Of a stretch of 64,000 nucleotides of DNA, positions 35,512 to 43,443 are shown one piece after another. The translations under genes were made by a program, and so were the position numbers. Source of the DNA: Streptomyces sp. NBC_00154 (GTDB taxonomy: Bacteria > Actinomycetota > Actinomycetes > Streptomycetales > Streptomycetaceae); NCBI RefSeq assembly GCF_026342835.1, contig NZ_JAPEMI010000002.1:186001-250000 (forward strand), written 5' to 3'. Under the pieces are notes generated by a model, which was not told the DNA's origin, did not search any database, and saw only the letters and a list, made by a program, of their open reading frames with translations. Position 1 is the stretch's first letter, and each line of letters begins with the position of its first letter.

Positions 35512-36462
35512 ATGGTGCACGAGATCGCGACGGCGCTGCTCCCCGTCTTCTTCGCCCTCGCCCTCGGGTTCGGCGCCGGCCTGCGCGGATACGTGGACAA
35601 CCGCGATGTTTCCTCGATCAACAAGCTGGTCATGGATTTCGCCATCCCGGCCTCGCTGTTCGTATCGATCTCCTCCACGGAACGGTCGGACATCACCGCG
35701 CACGCCGGGTACATCGTGGTGACTGTCGTTGCCCTGGCGGTCGTGTATGCCGTGACTCTCGTGCTGCAGCAAAGAACGTTGGGGCTGCAGAAGGCGGAGG
35801 CCGCGGTGCAGGCCCTCACCGTCGCCTTCCCGAACTATGCCTCCATCGGCCTGCCGTTGTCCGCCGCCGTGGTCGGCGCCCGTGGGGCGATCGCCGTCGC
35901 CATCGGCCTCGCGGTAGGGGCTGTGACCATTGTGCCGTTCAGTCTGGCTCTGCTGGAGGACTCCATGCTGGGCCCGAATGCACCGGGCTCCACTCTGTCC
36001 CGTTTCGGCGGGGCATTGGGCAAGTCGGTGCGTCGGCCCATTTTCTGGGCCCCGATGCTCGCCATCGTGCTCGTGCTCTGCGGCCTTCACATGCCCGACC
36101 TGGTCGAGAAGACGCTGACCCCCATCGGTCAGGCCGGTGCGGGTGCGGCGCTGTTCCTCACCGGGCTCCTGCTCTCCGCGCAGAAGGTGTCGTTCGGGCC
36201 GAACGTGGCGTACGGCATCGTGGCGAAGAACGCGCTCATGCCGCTGTTCGTCTGGGGGCTGTGCCTGCTCCTCGACCTGGACAGGCTCAGCACCACCGAG
36301 GCCGTGCTGCTCACCGCCATTCCCTGCGGATTCTTCGGGCTGGTGTTCGGCGCGCCCTTCGGCGTGCAGTCCAGGGTCGCCGGATCGACTCTGATGCTCT
36401 CGACGATCGCGGGCATCGCCTCGCTGTCCGTGGTCATCGCCCTGCTGCCCCAGCACGTATGA
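35512..36462 (+). CDS. AEC-family permease (auxin efflux carrier/MdcF type)
   Basis: A 316-residue integral membrane protein with ten predicted helices in two five-helix halves. It begins MVHEIATALLPVFFALALGF, has the unwound-helix NKLVMDFAIPASLF in the first half and ALFLTGLLLSAQ in the second. AEC carriers move organic anions such as malonate or malate. The ligand is unknown. It is a single-gene unit ended by a hairpin shared with the convergent esterase. Confidence 0.9.
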   Translation: MVHEIATALLPVFFALALGFGAGLRGYVDNRDVSSINKLVMDFAIPASLFVSISSTERSDITAHAGYIVVTVVALAVVYAVTLVLQQRTLGLQKAEAAVQALTVAFPNYASIGLPLSAAVVGARGAIAVAIGLAVGAVTIVPFSLALLEDSMLGPNAPGSTLSRFGGALGKSVRRPIFWAPMLAIVLVLCGLHMPDLVEKTLTPIGQAGAGAALFLTGLLLSAQKVSFGPNVAYGIVAKNALMPLFVWGLCLLLDLDRLSTTEAVLLTAIPCGFFGLVFGAPFGVQSRVAGSTLMLSTIAGIASLSVVIALLPQHV

Positions 36463-36564
36463 GGCCCGGAACCGCGCAGCACATCACGCCATGGCCGGCG
36501 TACAGGCGGCTCCGCCGCACTTCGACGAACTCTTCGGTGCGCCGGGGACGGCAGCGCGCGCGGA

Positions 36565-36593
36565 CGGGCCCGCCGCAGATCGCGGCGGGCCCG
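36565..36593. terminator. Bidirectional terminator between AEC permease and esterase genes
   Basis: A perfect 12-bp stem CGGGCCCGCCGC/GCGGCGGGCCCG with a 5-base loop lies between the two convergent stop codons. Confidence 0.8.
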
Positions 36594-36611
36594 AAACGGG
36601 GGAGGGGCCGG

Positions 36612-37772
36612 TTACTTGCCGGGGCCGGGGTCGGTCGGTGCGTGCAGCGCCTCGCGCAGAGTTGCGGTCGTCTGGGTGACGGCCTGCTTGGCGGCCTGGG
36701 TGTCGGCCAGTGCGTTGAGCATCATGAAGTCGTGGGTGACGCCGCTGTGGTGGGACGAGGTGACCGGGACGCCGGCCGCGCGGAGCTTGGTGGCATAGGC
36801 GTTGGCGGCGTCCAGCAGAACATCGGAGTCGGTGATCACCAGGGCGGGCGGCAGACCGCGCAGCTGGTCGACGGTGGCGTGCAGCGGGGAGGCCAGCGGA
36901 TTGCTGCGGTCGGCCACGCGGGGCGCATAGGCGTCCCAGAACCACTTCATGGCCGGCCGTGTGAGCCAGCAGTTTTCGGCGAAGCGGGTGTAGGAGGCGG
37001 TGTCGAAGTCGGCGTCGGTGACGGGGTAGAGCATGACCTGCTGCTTGAAGTGGGGGCCTCCGCGCTCCTTGGCCATCATGGTGACGGCCGCGGTCATGTC
37101 TCCGCCAACCGAGTCGCCGGCGACTGCCAGCCGGCTGGGGTCGACGCCGATCTCACGGCCGTGGTCGGCCACCCACTTGGCGACGGTGTAGGCCTGCTCG
37201 ACCGGGACGGGGAACTGGGCCTCGGGGGAGGGGGTGTAGTCGACGAAGACGACCGTGGCGCGGGCACCGTCGGCGATCTGCCGGACGAGGCGTTCATGGG
37301 TCTTGAAGTTGCCCAGCACCCAGCCGCCGCCGTGGATGTACACGACGGCGGGCAGATCGCCCTGGACACCGTCGGGGCGGACCACGTGGATGGACACCGG
37401 ACCGGTCGGACCACCGGGCACGGTCCGCTCACTGATCTGCGCGGGCAGCATGTCCACGGGACCTGCCTGCAGCTTGTTCAGCACTTCCCGGGCGTCCTTG
37501 TACGACTGCTCGTACAGCGGGGTGCCGCCGGCTGCCGCGAGCGAGTCGAGGAAGTCCTGGTCGATCTTTTCCAGCTTCACCGGCGGCTTGCCGCAGGGCA
37601 CGTACTCGGTCTGGGTTTGTTTGGCCCCGGCGGCTACCGCCTGGCTGCTGTCGGCGGCGCGGTCGCTGTGGCCGGCGCAGGCACTGAGCGTTGCGCTGGT
37701 CGCCACCAGGAGCGCGACCATGGTGCCGTAGCGGGTCCTGCGGGCTATCGGACGTCGTTGCGAGGGTGCCAT
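36612..37772 (-). CDS. Lipoprotein alpha/beta-hydrolase of the hormone-sensitive-lipase family
   Basis: A 386-residue esterase. An N-terminal signal ends in a lipobox LSAC, so the enzyme should be anchored outside the membrane. The oxyanion motif HGGGW, the nucleophile elbow GDSVGG and the late Asp (ITDSDVLLD) and His (GVTHDF) form the HSL-family catalytic site. It would cleave short-chain esters. ATG 37772 is chosen because it gives the lipoprotein signal; the frame is open further upstream to 37946. Confidence 0.88.
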   Translation of the reverse strand: MAPSQRRPIARRTRYGTMVALLVATSATLSACAGHSDRAADSSQAVAAGAKQTQTEYVPCGKPPVKLEKIDQDFLDSLAAAGGTPLYEQSYKDAREVLNKLQAGPVDMLPAQISERTVPGGPTGPVSIHVVRPDGVQGDLPAVVYIHGGGWVLGNFKTHERLVRQIADGARATVVFVDYTPSPEAQFPVPVEQAYTVAKWVADHGREIGVDPSRLAVAGDSVGGDMTAAVTMMAKERGGPHFKQQVMLYPVTDADFDTASYTRFAENCWLTRPAMKWFWDAYAPRVADRSNPLASPLHATVDQLRGLPPALVITDSDVLLDAANAYATKLRAAGVPVTSSHHSGVTHDFMMLNALADTQAAKQAVTQTTATLREALHAPTDPGPGK

Positions 37773-38102
37773 GTTCTGTGGATTCCCAACGTGATCGTAG
37801 GTCCCCCTGGTCAGCCTGTTGGCATCGCGGGTCACCGACCAGCCGGGTTGGGCTGCTGGAGTGACCTGGCGCGTACGTGCGGCGGCCTGGCAGCGGAGGC
37901 CGGCCGGTCCCGTTCGTGCAGGCAGGGATGATGGGCGACGCCTCATCCGCTGATGGCCGCGCTGCGCGAGCGCCGGGTGCCGCTGCCCGCGGGAGCCGCC
38001 GGACCCAATGGGCGACGCTGATGGTCCGCCACCGGCCCGCGGTTGGTCGAACAGGGCCTGCTCGAAGCTGCCCGCGCCCCTCCCGCGTGCGCGTCGGTCA
38101 GG
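37773..38102. other. Gap without a supported gene
   Basis: These 330 bases hold the upstream region of the esterase gene. Open frames here lack family features and ribosome sites. No promoter or repeat stood out. Confidence 0.5.
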
Positions 38103-38669
38103 TCACGAGCACAGGGTGTGCCGGAGCGCGGTGCCGCACTGCCGCACTCCCGCACGGATCCCGCCGGTGCGATCGGCCGGGCCGGGTTCCAGGCCCTTGA
38201 CGACGGCGACGGTCACCAGCGCGTAGGCCACGTGCGGAACGATGTCGGCGACCCAGTCGGAGCGTGACCACGTGCGCGGGTCGGTCACGCGCAGCACGGT
38301 CATCGGGCCGTTGGTCCCGATCAGCGCCCCCGTGGTCGCCGTGGCGGTCAGGACCGCGTTGCCCGGCCGCCAGCCGCAGGAGAGAGCGAGGCCGAGCAGG
38401 GCGCCCATCCCCACACCCGCTGCTATACCGGTCAGGGGGCCCAGACCTTTGACGCGGTTCTCCCGTGCGTTCTCGTCGCCCGGGATCGGAACGTGCAGGG
38501 TCTCCGACAGCCGCTCCACGGTGACCTCGGGTGTCGTGCTCGCTCCTCGGCCGCGGATCACCATGTCCAGGTACCCGACCGTGTCCAGGACCGTGGTCCC
38601 GGCAGCGCCCGCGGCGGCCCCGGCCAGGAGACCACGCAGGTGCCGGGCCGGACCGCTGATTCCTGTCAT
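38103..38669 (-). CDS. Hypothetical membrane protein
   Basis: A 188-residue protein with about four hydrophobic segments: LLAGAAAGAAGTTVLDTVGY, LTGIAAGVGMGALLGLALSC, AVLTATATTGALIGTNGPM and VPHVAYALVTVAVVKGLE. Between the first two is a soluble loop (TTPEVTVERLSETLHVPIPG). I recognise it only as a conserved Streptomyces-type membrane protein without known role. The end after residue 165 (RTGGIRAGVRQCGTAL) is basic. Confidence 0.72.
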   Translation of the reverse strand: MTGISGPARHLRGLLAGAAAGAAGTTVLDTVGYLDMVIRGRGASTTPEVTVERLSETLHVPIPGDENARENRVKGLGPLTGIAAGVGMGALLGLALSCGWRPGNAVLTATATTGALIGTNGPMTVLRVTDPRTWSRSDWVADIVPHVAYALVTVAVVKGLEPGPADRTGGIRAGVRQCGTALRHTLCS

Positions 38670-38995
38670 AGGCCGCTCATCCCTTCATGGAGTCCGGCAG
38701 CGCGGGGTCGATTACCTCCGCGGGTGTCCCGGCGACGTTGAGCGGACCGCTTCCACCGTCACGGAGGTGAGGTCCTTGATCAGCGGAGGCAGTCGGCCGG
38801 CGGTGTTCTCGTACGGGCAGGATGCGGACCATTGACGAGGGGTCACGTCCGGCTCTGCTGCATTGCCTCGTGAGCGGCCGGCTCCGCACCGTCTCAGTAA
38901 ATACACCGAACGGCTCACTCCGCCACCGGAGCCCCGGGTATCGGAACCGGACGCCCCTGTGCGGGCTGCGCCGCGCACCGGGCTTCACTCACGCG
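38670..38995. other. Gap, possibly with a decayed small gene
   Basis: On the minus strand two frames each read partly like protein (SCPYENTAGRLPPLIKDLTS, then in another frame AGTPAEVIDPALPDSMKG), as if one small gene had suffered a frameshift near 38750. No family is recognised and no start is convincing. Confidence 0.25.
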
Positions 38996-39652
38996 TCAGG
39001 TCTGGTCGATCCCGCCATCCAGATGCGGCAGGTGATGGCCAAGGCGTTCTCGCTTGGTCCGCAGGTAGGCGAGGTTCTCCTCACGCGGTTGTGTCAGCAG
39101 CGGAACCTGTTCGGTAACCTTGATGCCGTGCTGCAGCAGCGCCTCGCGCTTGCGTGGGTTGTTCGACAACAGTCGTACGGATCGGACGCCGAGGTCGTGC
39201 AGAATCTCCGCCGCCACCTGGTAGTCGCGCGCGTCGACAGGGAGTCCGAGCGCGATATTCGCCTCGACCGTGTCAAGTCCCTCTGCCTGGAGCTGCATCG
39301 CCCGGAGCTTGGCCAACAGGCCGATTCCCCGGCCCTCGTGACCCCGCAGGTAGATGAGTACGCCGCGTCCTTCGCCCACGATGGCGCTTAGTGCCGCGGA
39401 CAGTTGGTCCCCACACTCGCAATGGTTGGATCCAAAGGTATCTCCGGTCAGACACTCCGAATGTACCCGGGTGAGCGCATCGTCTCCCTCGATGTCGCCG
39501 TATACCAGAGCTATTTGTTCATCCCTGCGATTGTGATCCAAGTAGCCGACAGCACGGAATACACCGTGCTCGGTTGACAGCTGGACAGTTGTCGCTCGTT
39601 CAGCGCCTGTTGAACGCGCGCTGTCGCGGTGTGCGCCATCGCTCTGTATCAT
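38996..39652 (-). CDS. GTP cyclohydrolase II homologue, predicted FAPy-forming (Tyr to Met)
   Basis: A 218-residue RibA-type zinc enzyme that opens the imidazole ring of GTP. The zinc cysteines are Cys67, Cys78 and Cys80 in HSECLTG and HCECGDQL, and the GTP loop is RGHEGRGIGLL. At the position of E. coli RibA Tyr105 (KIRAY) it has Met119 (KLRAM). In S. coelicolor SCO6655 the same Tyr to Met change gives release of the formylated product FAPy. So this is probably not the riboflavin enzyme but the entry step of the flanking pathway. A TATGAT -10 six bases before the ATG suggests a leaderless mRNA. Confidence 0.9.
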   Translation of the reverse strand: MIQSDGAHRDSARSTGAERATTVQLSTEHGVFRAVGYLDHNRRDEQIALVYGDIEGDDALTRVHSECLTGDTFGSNHCECGDQLSAALSAIVGEGRGVLIYLRGHEGRGIGLLAKLRAMQLQAEGLDTVEANIALGLPVDARDYQVAAEILHDLGVRSVRLLSNNPRKREALLQHGIKVTEQVPLLTQPREENLAYLRTKRERLGHHLPHLDGGIDQT

Positions 39653-39658
39653 GGCCCG

Positions 39659-39724
39659 ATCATATCGGGTAGCCTTGATCGGTGGGCCGGAAGTCGACGA
39701 CAGGAAGACAAGTGGTCTTCCTGT
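39659..39724. promoter_or_regulatory. Divergent control region with perfect 10-bp inverted repeat
   Basis: Between the cyclohydrolase (leftward) and creatininase (rightward) genes lie a TATGAT -10 on the minus strand (39664-39659) and ACAGGAAGAC (39700-39709)/GTCTTCCTGT (39715-39724) with a 5-base centre. The repeat could be an operator for coordinated control of both arms or an RNA hairpin. Confidence 0.5.
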
Positions 39725-39866
39725 TCATCGTGTTCGACTGATGAATGCATCGACTTTGCGTAGCCTGCTCTCGTGGAGGCGTACGGAACTCCCCTCCGTG
39801 TGCTGCCCTATTCGGACCGGCCGGTGGGCAGGTCGCGTGGCGTGAAGAAGGAATGGGTCGGGAAAC

Positions 39867-40697
39867 ATGAGTGAACGGCAAGGGCGCACACCGATATCTG
39901 ATCTGTTGTCACTGGACACGACGACGGTGGATGCGGGGGCCGGCCGGGCCGGTGTCGCAGTGCTTCCCATCGGCAGCTTCGAGCAACATGGGCCGTACCT
40001 GCCCCTGATGACCGATACGCTCATAGCCTGCGCCATCGCCCGGGAGATCGCCGCCACCCATGCGGTGCACCGTCTGCCTCCGGTGACGATCTCCTGCTCG
40101 CACGAGCACGCCGCTTGGCCGGGAACGGTCAGCATTTCTGCGACCACCTTGTGTGCCGTTGTCCGGGACATCGCTGAATCGCTCCGTCGATCCGGTATCA
40201 ATAACCTGGTTCTGGTCAACGGACACGGTGGAAATTATGCACTGCGTAACGTAGTTCAGGAGTCGGCGGGGACCGGGACCCGCATGGCGCTATTCCCCGG
40301 ATCGGCCGACTGGGACAAGGCGCGGGACAGGGCCGGTCTGCGTACGTCTTCGTACAGTGACATGCATGCCGGAGAATTGGAGACGTCCATCCTGCTGCAT
40401 GTGGATCCAGGAATGATCCGCCCGGGCCATGAGACCTCCGACTTCCTCGCCGACGATCGGAAGCATCTGCTCACTCTCGGTATGCGGGCCTACACGGAAT
40501 CCGGCGTGATCGGCCGTCCTTCCTTGGCATCTGCCGAAAAGGGAAAGCAGTTGTTGACCGGTCTCGCTGATTCCTTCACTGAGTACCTTTCACTTCTGAC
40601 ACCGGATGAGCTCCTGGTCCCGGCGGAGCCCGGGTCCCGGTCGTCCGGCGTCGCGGACAGCCGGCCGTCGGCCGTCGCCCGGCGGGGAACGCGGTGA
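39867..40697 (+). CDS. Creatininase-family amidohydrolase (ArfB-like)
   Basis: A 276-residue metal hydrolase. The first metal block is SFEQHGPYLPLMTD (Glu39, His41, Asp50), then VNGHGGN and SDMHAGELETS with the further His and Glu ligands. The family includes creatininase, MftE and archaeal ArfB, which removes the formyl group from FAPy. Beside a predicted FAPy-forming cyclohydrolase and a RibD-type reductase, deformylation is the natural reading. The Ser/Arg-rich tail after residue 255 is unusual. The stop overlaps the reductase start (GTGA). Confidence 0.88.
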   Translation: MSERQGRTPISDLLSLDTTTVDAGAGRAGVAVLPIGSFEQHGPYLPLMTDTLIACAIAREIAATHAVHRLPPVTISCSHEHAAWPGTVSISATTLCAVVRDIAESLRRSGINNLVLVNGHGGNYALRNVVQESAGTGTRMALFPGSADWDKARDRAGLRTSSYSDMHAGELETSILLHVDPGMIRPGHETSDFLADDRKHLLTLGMRAYTESGVIGRPSLASAEKGKQLLTGLADSFTEYLSLLTPDELLVPAEPGSRSSGVADSRPSAVARRGTR

Positions 40698-42478
40698 CCG
40701 GTCGCTCCGCGGAACAACGCGACGGCATGCTTGATGCGGCGGAAGCCTGGGAGCGGCTGCGCGGCATCCGGTCCGAGGCGGATGCCGAGGCCGCCGGACT
40801 GATCCGGGGAACCGACGGCCGGCGCCGGTGGGGGTGCGCCTCGCCCGAGGCGGATATCCTCGCCGACCGCTATCTGCCGCTCTGCCTGGGCGGTCCGCGC
40901 TTCGCCTTCGCGCAGCTGGGACAGAGCCTGGACGGATTCATCGCGAGCCGTACCGGCGACGCCGACTACGTCACGGGCGCGGAGGACCGCGACCATCTGC
41001 ACCACCTGCGTGCTCTCTCCGACGCGGTGGTCATCGGTGCCGGCACCGCTGTTGCGGACGATCCCCAGCTGACGGTCCGTACCTGCGCGGGTAGCAACCC
41101 GGTTCGTGTTGTCCTCGATCCGCACCGCCGGGTACCGCTCCGCCACCGAGTGTTCAGCGACGGGGCAGCACCCACCCTGTGGGTGGTGGGCGTGGACAAG
41201 GAGCGGGGTCAGGCCGTTCCGGCCATGGACGGCATCGACATACTGCCCCTGCCCGACACCGCTGCGTTCGCGCCTCGACGCCTGTTGCGGGAACTCGCGC
41301 GCCGTGGGCTGGGCCGCGTGCTTGTCGAGGGCGGCGGAATCACCGTGTCGCGTTTCCTCCACGCGCGGGCGCTGCACCGCCTCTACCTCACAGTGGCACC
41401 GGTCCTGCTCGGCGACGGCGTCCCGGGGCTCGGCTTCCCCGGCCCGGAGCTGATGCGCGACGCGCTTCGTCCACCGACCCGGCGTGCCGCTCTCGGCGAG
41501 GACACTCTCTTCGAGCTCGATCTGGGGACGACGCATCCCGGTGAACCAGTGGGTGACGAGCACGCCGATACCGGGCAGGCTCGCGACGAAGGTGAGTAGT
41601 CCGTACACCACGGCGACGGTCAGTCCCTGCGCGGCACTCATGCCCGCAGCTCCGAAGGCCCATGCGGTGACCCCTTCCCTCGGCCCCCAGCCCCCGACGT
41701 TCAGCGGCAGTGCCATGGCGAGAAGCGCCAGCACCATCAGCGGCACCAGTTCGGTCGCCGGCGCCGTCGATCCTGCGGTTCGGGCGGCGAGCAGGAACAT
41801 ACCGAGATGCCCTGCCAGCACCGCAAGGGACGAGATCAACACCCCCGGCCAGCTTCCCCGGGCGAGCAGTCCGAGGCGCACTTCGGCCAGCGCGGCCCGA
41901 ACCGCGCGGTGCCATCGAGACGTGTACTGCTTCCCGCGGAGCCGCACAGCACCCACGGCCACCAGACCGGACATCACGAGGAGGGCGGAGAGGGCACCCG
42001 GCGCAGTGGCGATCCGATCGGCGAGGTGGCCGATCCTGTCCAGCGCCAGGGAGGGCTGCGTGAGCAGGAGCGTCACGCCGACTGCGACGAGGACCACTTG
42101 GCCCGCAACGCGTTCGAGGACGACGGTGCGGACCCCTCGGCCGACGTCACCTGCACTCTGCCCGTGCCGCACACCACGGTGTACGTCGCCGAGGACGCCA
42201 CCGGGCAGCGCCGCGTTCAGAAACAGAGCGCGGTAGTAGTCGGCGACGGCCCGGCCCAGCGGCAGCCGTACGCTCAGCCCTTTCGCCACCAGGCACCAAC
42301 GCCACGCGCTGCACACGGTGGTGAGCATGCCGAGACCCAGAGCGGCCAAGAGGGTGAGGCCGTCGATCCCACGCATGCCGTCCACGATGACGTCGGTGCC
42401 CTGCCACCACAGCAGCCCCGCGACGATGGCCGTTCCGGCGAGCATGCCGAGACGGGCCCGTACGACCCGCCGTGTCAC
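40490..42478 (-). CDS. Flippase-like membrane protein (LPG_synthase_TM/YbhN family), over-long frame
   Basis: The first 320 residues form a multi-helix membrane protein of the UPF0104/LPG-synthase transmembrane family (ALFLNAALPGGVLGDVHRG, LPLNVGGWGPREGVTAWAFG, ASLPGIGVLVTHWF). Relatives move lipid-linked compounds across membranes. The frame then runs on without a stop for about 340 residues of low-complexity sequence, antisense to the whole reductase gene and into the creatininase gene. The functional protein probably ends near 41500. GTG 42478 overlaps the methyltransferase stop (GTGA). Confidence 0.75.
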   Translation of the reverse strand: MTRRVVRARLGMLAGTAIVAGLLWWQGTDVIVDGMRGIDGLTLLAALGLGMLTTVCSAWRWCLVAKGLSVRLPLGRAVADYYRALFLNAALPGGVLGDVHRGVRHGQSAGDVGRGVRTVVLERVAGQVVLVAVGVTLLLTQPSLALDRIGHLADRIATAPGALSALLVMSGLVAVGAVRLRGKQYTSRWHRAVRAALAEVRLGLLARGSWPGVLISSLAVLAGHLGMFLLAARTAGSTAPATELVPLMVLALLAMALPLNVGGWGPREGVTAWAFGAAGMSAAQGLTVAVVYGLLTFVASLPGIGVLVTHWFTGMRRPQIELEESVLAESGTPGRWTKRVAHQLRAGEAEPRDAVAEQDRCHCEVEAVQRPRVEETRHGDSAALDKHAAQPTAREFPQQASRRERSGVGQGQYVDAVHGRNGLTPLLVHAHHPQGGCCPVAEHSVAERYPAVRIEDNTNRVATRAGTDRQLGIVRNSGAGTDDHRVGESTQVVQMVAVLRARDVVGVAGTARDESVQALSQLREGEARTAQAERQIAVGEDIRLGRGAPPPAPAVGSPDQSGGLGIRLGPDAAQPLPGFRRIKHAVALFRGATGHRVPRRATADGRLSATPDDRDPGSAGTRSSSGVRSERYSVKESARPVNNCFPFSADAKEGRPITPDSV
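40694..41599 (+). CDS. RibD C-terminal-type pyrimidine reductase (DHFR fold, ArfC-like)
   Basis: A 301-residue protein. An N-terminal helical part of about 75 residues precedes a RibD_C/DHFR-like NADPH reductase domain (FAQLGQSLDGFIA, VIGAGTAVADDPQLTVR, NPVRVVLDPHRRVPL, GRVLVEGGGITVSRFL). In riboflavin synthesis this fold reduces ribose of the pyrimidine to ribitol. The deaminase half of normal RibD is missing, as in archaeal ArfC. It is translationally coupled to the creatininase gene. The last 25 residues lie over the opposite-strand flippase gene and may be run-on. Confidence 0.87.
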   Translation: MTGRSAEQRDGMLDAAEAWERLRGIRSEADAEAAGLIRGTDGRRRWGCASPEADILADRYLPLCLGGPRFAFAQLGQSLDGFIASRTGDADYVTGAEDRDHLHHLRALSDAVVIGAGTAVADDPQLTVRTCAGSNPVRVVLDPHRRVPLRHRVFSDGAAPTLWVVGVDKERGQAVPAMDGIDILPLPDTAAFAPRRLLRELARRGLGRVLVEGGGITVSRFLHARALHRLYLTVAPVLLGDGVPGLGFPGPELMRDALRPPTRRAALGEDTLFELDLGTTHPGEPVGDEHADTGQARDEGE

Positions 42479-43443
42479 GAGGACCCACCCGTCGGCCCGG
42501 GCAGGGCCAGGACATCCTGGTGATGCACCACAACCTGCAACTCGCCTGCCCAGCACTCCGCCAGACGGCGCCGCAGATACGCATCGGCACGCTGTGCGAG
42601 GTCCGGCCGCTGGTCACGAGCGGCGCCGACCCAGCCCCGTAGCCACTCCGTCAACAGCGTGGACTCGCCGGGGTCCGGATCCCGAATTCCTGATCCGCAC
42701 GGATCGGCCCGTTGCGTCCGGCCCGTCCCGTCGCAGGGCAGAGAGCGAGGATCAGAATCGAGCTGCCATGGGCTCGCGTGCTCTCGTACGGTCAGGCCAT
42801 GGCACGCAAAGGCCTCGGAGGCCGCCGTGACGGCGTCGGGCCCGAGGAGCCGGCGGCCCTGGTCCACGCGGCGCTGGTGGGCGTTGAACGCGTGCGCGAT
42901 CTCGGCGTCCAGCGGGTCTGCCGGGGTGAGGTCGACCCTTCCCACCACGGAGAGCGCCAGCAGCGCCGGGCAACCGGCCCCGGCGCAGGCCGCGGCCAGC
43001 CCGTTCAGCTCGTCGCGGGTGAGCAGGTCCAGCAGAGCGGAGGCTGTCACCAGCGAGGTGCCTGCGAGGACATTCGCGGTCAGTCGCGCGACATCGCCAC
43101 GTTCTGTTGTGACGGTCACGGGACTGCCGTCGGCGGCCGTACGAGGCGTCCGAGCAGCGGCCAGGTCGAGCAGATCCGGGTCGTGGTCGTGCAAAATCCA
43201 GTGCTGGGGGCCGTTCAGCCGGGGAGCGAGCCAGCGGCCCATGGAACCACTGCCGCACCCGAGATCGCGGATCACCAACGTCGAGCGCGCTGACGCCGGT
43301 TCTGCACCACCGGGCCGACTGGCTGCGGCCTCCAGGTGCCGCTGCAGCGGGCCGAGGAGTCCGGATGCGCGGGCGGCCGCATCGGCACCCTCCCGCAGCG
43401 CCAGCCACTCCGGGGCATAGCGAGTTGCACCGGTCCCGCTCAC
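42475..43443 (-). CDS. SAM-dependent methyltransferase
   Basis: A 322-residue class I methyltransferase. The SAM-binding motif I is IRDLGCGSGSMGRW, followed by the acidic ILHDHDPDLLDLA that binds the ribose, and TSLVTASALLDLLT as motif II/III. The C-terminal third (HQRRVDQGRRLLGPDA, WQLDSDP) is family-specific and probably binds the acceptor. Both ends overlap neighbours by four bases: GTG 43443 with the glycosyltransferase stop, and the stop with the flippase start. Confidence 0.85.
   Translation of the reverse strand: MSGTGATRYAPEWLALREGADAAARASGLLGPLQRHLEAAASRPGGAEPASARSTLVIRDLGCGSGSMGRWLAPRLNGPQHWILHDHDPDLLDLAAARTPRTAADGSPVTVTTERGDVARLTANVLAGTSLVTASALLDLLTRDELNGLAAACAGAGCPALLALSVVGRVDLTPADPLDAEIAHAFNAHQRRVDQGRRLLGPDAVTAASEAFACHGLTVREHASPWQLDSDPRSLPCDGTGRTQRADPCGSGIRDPDPGESTLLTEWLRGWVGAARDQRPDLAQRADAYLRRRLAECWAGELQVVVHHQDVLALPGPTGGSS

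Noticed and set aside
35508..37931. An 807-codon plus-strand frame across the AEC and esterase genes
   Set aside because: It is out of frame with the AEC permease and antisense to the esterase; no domains.
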